Source of the DNA: Chamaecrista fasciculata
Lineage: Eukaryota; Streptophyta; Magnoliopsida; Fabales; Fabaceae
Assembly (NCBI GenBank): GCA_003254925.1
Contig: QANZ01044650.1
Location: 369,521-433,520, forward strand
DNA length: 64,000 bases
Direction of reading: 5' to 3'
Part shown: piece by piece, positions 56,415 through 64,000 of the stretch
Position numbering within the stretch: the stretch's first letter is position 1
Layout of the letters: each line of letters begins with the position of its first letter
Notes under the pieces: model-generated
Seen by the model: the letters and a program-made list of their open reading frames with translations, nothing else
Told to the model about the DNA's origin: nothing
Databases searched by the model: none
Position numbers and translations under genes: made by a program

Positions 56415-59400
56415 TCATATAGACGCAAAAGAATTAATTAGATCCTGAAAAGCAAAAACAAGCCAATCAGCTTTTGCAGCAACTGCTTCTCGAAGTTGGA
56501 CACCCGCATAGCAGATGAACAAGTCCGCTGCCCCTGGTGCTCGAGCCTAAATGGGAAAAACACAAAAAAAAAAAGAGTAAATTAACAATTTGATCCCTGA
56601 AAGATTACTGAACTGAGAACTCGATTCCTGAAAGATTGAAATGTACAATTTATTCCTTGAAAGATCAAAACAGTAAACTAATTAGTCCATTTTAGGGACT
56701 AAATAGTATACCATTTTAATCTTTCAGAGACTGAAAAGTATACTGATTTAATCTTTAGAGTAAATTTATATTTTATTTCGAGGACCGAGTTGTCAGCTCA
56801 GGAACCAAATTGTTAGTTTACTCCATCAAAGAATATATACATATGTGTGTTACATTAACATCATTATTTGATTTAACTTTCCATTTTTGAGAGAACGGGA
56901 AGCTTTTTTGTCCATTGATTAGAAAGTAAAATTTTTCAGAAAGGATATTATTGGTGGCTCGACAAAACGGATTTGAAGTGGTTGAAGTTAGTTTTAGTTC
57001 AACTTCTTAAAATTTCATCAAAATAAAAATAATTCCCCTGCCATGATCTCTAACCTAGAATTGTTTAAATGGAATTTTATAAACTTCAACTGAAACTAAC
57101 TTTTGCTGATCTAAAGACACTTGAAAAGTGAAAGGCAAAGCGTTATATACAAGAAAGGATGTTCTCAAGTGTGAATTTGGTGAAGTGTGTGAGTGTGAAG
57201 TATAGAAACAGTCAAACAGATAATGAATAAGCAGAAAATCAAGTGTGTGAAATCAACACTTTCTCTCTACACTTCACAAACTTTTAAGTTATATATAAAT
57301 CTAATTGAAAGTTCATAAATCATTTTACATGGCTATGTGCAAGAATTCACTTACCTCGAGATCAGTTGTACCATCTCCCACCATAGCTAATGCCTTGTAC
57401 TTATGAACCTGAAAATCATTTCAAGCTTATTTTTACAAGCAATGCAGTTTTTAGTATACATTAACATGCATGCAAGCAAGACTAACCTTTCTGATTTGTT
57501 GAACCGCATTTGCTTTTCCTCCATTCCTTGAAGTAGGCTCGTTTCTATCAAACCCTAGAAACTCTCCAGAGCTTCCAAAAAGCAGTTGATTGGCAAAAAT
57601 ATTTTCTTTTGGAATCCCAAGTATTGATGCAACAGGCTTCATATATAACAAGAGCACAATATTCTAGTAATTAGAAGTAAAATAGACTATCTAAATACGA
57701 AAAGCAATGCATTGAATTCTTAGAACTTTCATGACAATATTGAAGGTTAAAACAATTAAAAAGCATGAGTATGACGATGACTGGGAAATTTCTCCCATAT
57801 TCGTAGCTGCGGCCTAAAAGAACCAGCCTGCAAATTTTGGCTTGTTTTGACAGTGCTAATTTTATAGACAATACATGCTAAATCTACATACATGAAGTTT
57901 TTGGCTGTCATTGCACATCCTGAATTTTAAATTTTGTGGAGTTTTTAGTGGTTATATATTTTGAGAGATGTGTGTTTTAACATGTCGCTCTTTTAAATTG
58001 TAATGAAGCCGGTCTACTTTTTGGTGAGCATTCTAGTCACGCAAGACCTATACCTGCTAATTTTGAAACTTTTCAGGTAAAGAGTACAGTATCAAATTGA
58101 AGAGAGTATATCCAAATTCTGAAGTAACTGATAAAATTATGTCCTCCTTTGAGCCAAAAATAAAACAACTAAAACACCAAAAGTTATGGTTATTCCTCAT
58201 ACATTGATCATTTGGTGGAATCCCCCGGAGATAAGATAAACATGAATGTGCTTAGCCTTTAACTTGCCAACTAACTCTTCAATGCCGGGGGAAAGCCTGC
58301 ATATTAAGAAGTGAAATCCTAGTCTTTAATTTAACAATTCAGGATATATACTCAATTACTCATTAAGAAACAGAAATTGGAATGCAAAAAAAGAAAAAAG
58401 TAATACCAATAGAAGTTTTGCAATACAAGTATTAAGAATTATCTACAAAATCAATCATACGTACCTCGGGGGCCTTTGTACAAGAAAATTCTCAAGTTGA
58501 GATAAAGTAGGATTGAACAAAGAGAGTCTAGAAGCCAAGGCTTCCTCGAGAGGAACAGAACCACCCATTGCTCTATGAAATTTCAAGACTTCAATCAGAT
58601 ATATATATATATATATATATATATGAAAACTTAATTAAAAGCAGTGATTATTTGAAAATTTCAAGTTATATATGATCCAACCTAGCAGTCAATTCAGCTC
58701 CGCAGAATGCGGCAAGCTCATCAATGCCTTCATCGATACAGACAGTACTGTCGACATCAAAGCACACCGCATCAACATTTCTCCAAAGCTCAAGAATCTC
58801 TAGCAGTTTAAGAAAACAAACATCATCAGTATGACTCCACACTCTATTTCATTCTTTTGTCTAACTAGTATCTGGATAATTCATTGTTATACTTTGAAAA
58901 CTGAAAAAGTATTCAAAACTAGTAGTTTTAACAAAATCTCATTATGTTTTCACCTTCCTCCATATATCTTTTACTAAAGGCAATCATATTTGAAGTATTA
59001 TTAGACAGTAAAGGTAAGCACTTGTCTCAGCAAAATTTCAAATATGAATTCACCACTTTATAAGGAACTAATCCCTTCCACTAGACCCAACACATGATCG
59101 TAAAATCTCATATTGTTGATCCTCATTTTTTGACACTTATTCAGATTTCAAAGCATAATAATGTTTGTTACCCAGTTTCTAAACAAAAATAAACTTTCCT
59201 TTCTTTCTTTTTTAATAACTTCAGATTGGCGCATGACCTTCAGAAGGCAGCATATTTTCAGAATGGCCCACTTTGGATGCTCGAACTGGTTGAACAGAAG
59301 CCGCCATCAAATTGAATGATATGGAATATTGCTTCATTATGCCAATAGGAACTCCATAAGCATTCTTCCTCAAATACAGTGTAGATGCAGGAACAGAACG

Positions 59401-59463
59401 ACACTGATATTTCCTACCATAACCACAAACCAGGTTGATCCTATAACTCACCAACCCTTCCAT
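56415..59463 (-). CDS. PSP: Phosphoserine phosphatase, chloroplast-type
   Basis: HAD-family enzyme that hydrolyses O-phosphoserine to serine, the last step of the plastid phosphorylated pathway of serine synthesis. Seven coding exons (minus order): 59238-59463, 58682-58799, 58465-58572, 58203-58296, 57487-57636, 57355-57408, 56415-56546, in phase, 293 residues. Residues 1 to about 70 are Ser/Arg/Tyr-rich and fit a plastid transit peptide. Catalytic motifs: D90 and D92 in CFDVDST (nucleophile and acid/base), S174 in LISGGF (phosphate binding), K223 in NGGKANAV, and G243-D244 and D248 in GDGTTDLE (metal binding). All are present, so the enzyme should be active. I chose ATG 59463 (MEGLVSYRIN), which fits the family start; an in-frame ATG exists upstream at 59535. 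Intron 6 contains the inverted-repeat element 56575-56823. Confidence 0.95.
56575..56823. mobile_element. GAGTAAATT-type fold-back element in PSP intron 6
   Basis: GAGTAAATTAACAATTTGAT and AAATTGTTAGTTTACTC are inverted ends of a 249-bp element with paired arms (CCTGAAAGATT / AATCTTTCAGAG modules). It lies just 28 bp from the last exon's acceptor, very close to the branch region. Confidence 0.72.
58598..58624. repeat. (TA)n microsatellite in PSP intron 2
   Basis: About 13 AT dinucleotides between exons 2 and 3 of the phosphatase gene. Confidence 0.85.
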
Positions 59464-59535
59464 GAAATTACCTGTTTCCAGATCCGATACGTTAATTTCT
59501 AAAATTGCCAAAAAAATCATCAAAGCTAGCTCCAA

Positions 59536-60109
59536 CTACTACCAATTGGGCTTTCACACAACAAATAAAGAAAAACGAAAAGGAGAAACAAACACAAAAC
59601 TTTAATAGTTTCAGTGCCACAAGACTTATTCCATGATCCCACTGATCCCACTAAGACAAATTTCACTATTTGTAATTTTTGAACGGACAAAATTACAAAT
59701 CCTCCTCACTACAATTTTTAGACGAGAAAATTGTAAAACCTCACTCGTAAGTGACCACAACTACCCAATGACCCCTAACACCAGTGACAATTCAACAAAT
59801 GAACAAATGGAAAGAACTATTAAAAATATCCAATGGATCATGCAACTACATTGTAATTTCGGAAAATCTTGGAGTTTAAACTTCAAACAGATATTGAAGC
59901 GAAACATTCTCGTATAAAAATAAACAAGGGCAAAAATATTCGAGATCAATGTCGAGGAGTGTGTGCGAATTTGTGACGCTGTATGAAATATTAAGTTACC
60001 TGTGAGTTTTGCAAATGAAGGCAATGCTTGGAATCATTTTGCGTACCTTACCAAATGAGAATATACAAGCTACTCTCGTTTTGTTTTAAGCGAATTCCGT
60101 TGGTTTTTT
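59536..60109. other. Upstream region of PSP
   Basis: Promoter and leader side of the minus-strand phosphatase gene. I could not place a TATA box or transcription start. No separate gene is seen. Confidence 0.45.
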
Positions 60110-60800
60110 TTTTCTTTTTTTCCAAAAACACTAATTTGATCATCAAACTTTATAATAATTGTCAAATTCGTCTCAATTTCATTCATAATATTTTATATTT
60201 TGGTCAATTTTGTTTTTTGACTAACCTTTTTTAATAAATTAACAACAAACTGCATAATGTTTTCTAATTTGAATTAGAATTTATTTTTTTTATTAATTTT
60301 ACATATAATTAGTCACGTAGATCCTGTCGTTTTTCTTTTGCTAGAAGTAGATTTTTTCGTTAACTATGAAAGGCATGTACACTTCATTTTGAGGGCGTAT
60401 GTCATGTCAGACATATGTCTGTGTCCGACACCCATGCGACACATATTCATAAATTTTGTAATATAAAATTATTTCTAGGACTTTAACATGACAAACAAAC
60501 AAAAAAATAATGACACATATAACATATATTATGAATAGATATTGTAATTTTTGAAATTTTTATCAAAATTTATGAATTTTTAATTCTTTATTATAGCTTT
60601 TTAATTATTTTTATGTATAAACATATGTCATGTCGTATGGTGTAATTTTAATAATTTAATGTATCAGTGGGTCTGTATCTATGTTATGTTCCGTGTCTGT
60701 GTCGGTGCCCATGCTTCATAGATCTTTAATGTTTAGCTAAAATATAAATAATAAAATTAACAAAATGAAAAATAAAAAACGTTAAGGACAGATTAATAAT
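60110..60800. mobile_element. Decayed inverted-repeat element with a nested element
   Basis: Left-arm ATTTTATATTTTGGTCAATT at about 60188 repeats the sequence at about 40166. The right arm (AAAATATAAATAATAAAATT) pairs weakly. It is interrupted by the element at 60364-60721. Boundaries approximate. Confidence 0.4.
60364..60721. mobile_element. CTATGAAGCATG-type inverted-repeat element
   Basis: Left CTATGAAAGGCATG and right CATGCTTCATAG are inverted; subterminal GTGTCCGACACCCATG and GTGTCTGTGTCGGTGCCC face each other. Flanks TTCGTTAA and ATCTTTAA (8 bp) are similar but not identical. Non-coding. Confidence 0.55.
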
Positions 60801-61065
60801 TAGTGTTTCCTTTTGTTTTTGGAGCGAACTGTGGGGCGTCGTATTAAACGGATCCCGGTCCAATACTGACCTAATATACACCTTAGGCCCATGTAGATAC
60901 TATAACTGTTATGTAAGCTTTCAGAATTGGATCTGCGTTTCCTATTCCTTTTTCTTTGGGTTTGGTTTGTATTATACTGTCCCAAATAATTAAAAAGAAA
61001 AAGAAGAAGAAAAGTGGAGAAATAGTAATAAGAAGAGGGAGAGAACATTATATATATAATAATTA

Positions 61066-62813
61066 AGGGTCTGTTTGGGAGACATGGAATTATAATCCAA
61101 TCCAATTCAATCCAATCCAAATGGATTGGATGTGATTATTTTTTAATTGGATGAGATGAGATGATGTATTGGTGTTTGGGTGATTTTATTGAGAATGATG
61201 TTAAATAGGGTGTGAAATTATATAAAAGGGGTTGTAATGATTGTGGTTGGTAGAAAAAAGTAGATGGATTTTTGTGATTTGTATAGGGGTAGAAATGGTA
61301 GGAAATAATGAGATGAGATGAGATGAGATGAGATTGGATTGGATGAGATGATAGGTGTTTGGTTGATTTTTGATTGAAATGAGATTGAGATGAGATGATA
61401 TTGGGAAGTGTGATATGGTATTGGAAATTGTGAGGATGAGAAAATTTTGGATTGAGGGTTAGGGGTCAATCCAAATCCAAGTGGATGAGATTAGGGGTCA
61501 ATCCAAATAATATTGGAATTATTTTTAAGAATACAATTTGGTCCATAAATTCGAACTGTTCCAATTAATCAATCTCTAACATGTGTAAATGATAACTCGG
61601 GCCTTGTAGAAAACCCCAATCATTAATAATGGGGTCTATTTATGAAATTCAACGACAAAAAAATAACAAATAATAGTTTGAGGACCAAATAGCAAATTAC
61701 AAAACAACACTAAATTGTAATAAAATGTGTGGTGAAAGGTTCATTTTGGTCCTAAATGTATGGCCTAATATTCATGGACCCAGCATTACTCTTTCTAGGG
61801 GTGTTCATGGACCCAGCCCAACCCGGCGGACCCGGCCCGGCCCGATGGTGTTCGGGCCGGGTCCGGGTCTAGCTAGTCTAGACCCGGCCCGGCCCGGGGT
61901 ACCTCCAATTTTTTTTTTTTTTTTTTTCTTTTTATTATACTATTTTTATATTTTATACTACTAAATATTTTTTTAATTGTAAGAAATACATATCTATTAT
62001 TATTTTTATCAATTGTATATTAAAAATATACATAAAATATATATTTAGTCTTAATTAAATCAACATTTTTTTAACAATTAAGTCAAATTAAATGTCTTTA
62101 TTGATAAAAACATCATTAAATTGATCCAAAATTAATTGTTTTACCAATATATATAAGTTAAAATATATATAGAATAAATAAATAAAATTTTAAAAAAAAA
62201 TTTGGCCCGGCCGGACCCTGGTGGACCCGGTGACCCGACCCAGCCGTGGACCCGGCCCGTGAACATGCCTAACTCTTTCTATAATAATATAAGAGACAAG
62301 CATAATTGAAGAATGAGAAATATTGCAACTAAAAAAATAATAATATTATAAATTTTTTGTTTAATTAAATTAATATAAATTCTATATATATATATATATA
62401 TATAAGAGTGTGTGTGGGGTGTGTGAAAGAGAGAGAGAGGTGTATGTGTGTGTGAGAGAGAGAGAAAGAGAAAAAAATGTGTGAGTGGAAAAGATAAAAA
62501 AATGATGAGAAATGATAGATGGAGAGAGAAAATTATAAGTGTAATAAATGAGGGTATGTAAAATTACTATTTTGTCTAGTTCTCTTTTTTTATATTTGTA
62601 TTAAAGTATAAGTAATTATAGGTGTGTAAGTAGGGATAGATTAGTAGTTGTAAGAGAAAATGAGATGATGTTGTGAATGAGATGATGATGTGGATGAGAT
62701 GAGATGAGATGGAGGTTCAAAAAACATCCAATCCAGTACTGTTCATCTAATCCTAAGATGAGATGAGATTGGATTAGGATTAGATGGGGATGGAGGTTCC
62801 CCCAAACAGACCC
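61066..62813. mobile_element. PIF/Harbinger-like element, GGGTCTGTTTGG ends
   Basis: AGGGTCTGTTTGGGAGACAT at the left and CCCCCAAACAGACCC at the right, flanked by TTA on both sides (61063-61065, 62814-62816). Interior rich in GAGATGAGAT repeats; (TA)n and (GT/GA)n near 62383-62466. It contains the hAT-like element at 61796-62271. The two ends could belong to two separate copies, since a GAGATGAGAT-rich sequence approaches both. Confidence 0.55.
61796..62271. mobile_element. hAT-like non-autonomous element, GC-rich ends
   Basis: TAGGGGTGTTCATGGACCC at the left and GTGAACATGCCTA at the right form the inverted ends, with GGCCCGGCCCG-rich subterminal repeats around an AT-rich core. The perfect 8-bp duplication ACTCTTTC (61788-61795 and 62272-62279) is diagnostic of hAT. 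It is nested in the PIF-like element. Non-coding. Confidence 0.88.
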
Positions 62814-62816
62814 TTA

Positions 62817-63637
62817 GTTATTCTCATTCTAGTAAATAATATACAAAATTCATGCTTGAAACTCAATTTGAATGAATCTATTTGTTCTTTAAGACATGCA
62901 ATATGTAAGTTTTAGTCCCAAGAATCTATTTGTAATTTTCTAAAAATATTGGGGTCAATATATAAGTTTTGCAAATTTGTTATGGTTAAAATTATAAAAT
63001 AACTCTAAAAGGGTACCAAAGTATTAACGGAAAATATCACAGGTGTCATTTTTTAACACATAGGATACCAAAGTGAAATATGACCAAACTACAGGGTACC
63101 AAAGTGTAATTTATCTTTTTATTTATGTGTTTTGATAATTTACAAAAATTTTCAGATTAATATTTTTAGTCATATATTTATTTTTGGTATTAAACAATTT
63201 CGAAATGAGCTTTAATGATTTATTATTATTAATTGAAAATTGTTTTAGAAAGTTTTCTAATTGAAATTTGAGTTTAATTGATATATCTTTCTTTTGTGAA
63301 ATATCTTCATGTTTAATGTGCTCAATTAATGCTTAGATAAATCTTATGTGATTTATATTGTGTCTTTATGTGCTGAATATATTTTGGGAACATGTTTTCT
63401 TATTCGAATCTTTGAGAAAATATATTAGGAAAGATCTTTATTGTGATTATTATATTTTTGAAAATATTATTTGTGGTTGATAAGTTAATTATGATGGTTA
63501 ATCATGTGTTGATATATTTAGAATGATTATTATTGACTTACTTTATTTCATTATTGACTTAGAGTTTTATTTTAGGAAATGAACTATTTAAGGAAAAAAC
63601 TCTAATTTTGAAAAATTATTCCTAATGTTTGAAGCTA
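62817..63637. other. AT-rich intergenic, nothing recognised
   Basis: Sits between two oppositely oriented copies of the same MITE family. No exons seen. Confidence 0.5.
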
Positions 63638-64000
63638 AGGGTCTGTTTGGGAGCCCTCTTTTTTCAATTCAATCTCATCTCATCTCATCTCATTCTAGGA
63701 TTGGATGAACAATACTGAATTGGTCTTTTTTTTCATCATCATCTCATCTCATCTCATCCACATCATTATCTCATTCACAACATCATCTCATTTCCTCTTA
63801 CAATTACTAATCTATCCCTACTTACACACCTATAATTACCTATACTTTAATACAAATATAAAAAAGAGAACTAGACAAAATAGTAATTTTACATACCCTC
63901 ATTTATTACACTTATAATTTTCTCTCTCTATCTATCATTTCTCATCATTTTTTTATCTTTTCCACTCACATTTTTTCTCTTTCTCTCTCTCTCACACACA
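63638..64000. mobile_element. Second GGGTCTGTTTGG-family element, cut by the window edge
   Basis: Begins AGGGTCTGTTTGGGAGCCCT and is nearly the complement of 62480-62813 (for example CTAATCTATCCCTACTTACA at about 63809), so it is the same family in opposite orientation. Its far end is outside the window. Confidence 0.75.

Noticed and set aside
61725-61964. Gly/Pro/Arg-rich 79-codon frame
   Set aside because: It is the GC-rich CCCGGCC terminal repeat of the hAT-like element, not a gene.
1-64000. CRISPR arrays, operons or prokaryotic signals
   Set aside because: Spaced identical repeats are absent; all genes have eukaryotic structure. Direct repeats present are transposon arms or minisatellites.

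Overview
This is nuclear DNA from a flowering plant, almost certainly a eudicot. It is AT-rich, its genes have GT-AG introns, it carries plant-only gene families (NINJA, EXO70E, POLAR-like), and the intergenic space is packed with plant transposon types (Stowaway, PIF/Harbinger-like, hAT-like, Mutator-like, Helitron, copia-type LTRs, LINEs). I cannot name the species from sequence alone. No bacterial, viral or organellar gene blocks were seen, and I found no clear evidence of a previously undescribed biological system.

Layout, left to right: the last exon of a TOM5 mitochondrial import subunit (+, cut by the window edge). An old hAT-like element with a Helitron nested inside it, a hairpin element and a PIF-like MITE. 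A NINJA/Mc410-type transcriptional repressor (+, two coding exons). RPA1, the 70-kDa subunit of the single-strand DNA-binding protein RPA (-, twelve coding exons, with E2F-like sites upstream). A transposon-rich stretch with a LINE remnant. An intronless, Ser/Pro-rich plant protein of unknown function (-), closely bracketed by 9-bp-duplication elements. About 10 kb of transposon debris follows (Helitron, solo LTR, telomere-like repeats, a large inverted-repeat element broken by an assembly gap). Then come EXO70E (+, single coding exon), a presenilin pseudogene fragment (-), a mitochondrial glycine-rich RRM protein (+, four exons), ribosomal protein L4 (+, two exons), a POLAR-like coiled-coil protein (-, three exons, with a complete non-coding LTR retrotransposon in intron 2) and chloroplast-type phosphoserine phosphatase (-, seven exons). 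The last 4 kb is nested MITEs.

The genes are independent housekeeping or signalling genes, not a pathway cluster: protein import (TOM5), jasmonate-type repression (NINJA-like), replication and repair (RPA1), exocytosis (EXO70E), organelle RNA binding, translation (RPL4), cell polarity (POLAR-like) and serine synthesis (PSP). I rebuilt exon structures by hand; reading phase stays consistent across every junction for RPA1, PSP, the POLAR-like gene, the RRM gene, RPL4 and the NINJA-like gene.

The most interesting material is in the transposons. At least five elements carry perfect or near-perfect 9-10 bp target duplications. Two Helitrons share a 3' terminus. There is a long hairpin with near-complementary arms, a compact LTR element with target duplication, primer-binding site and polypurine tract all visible, and several places where single Ns or short N runs sit at suspicious joins.
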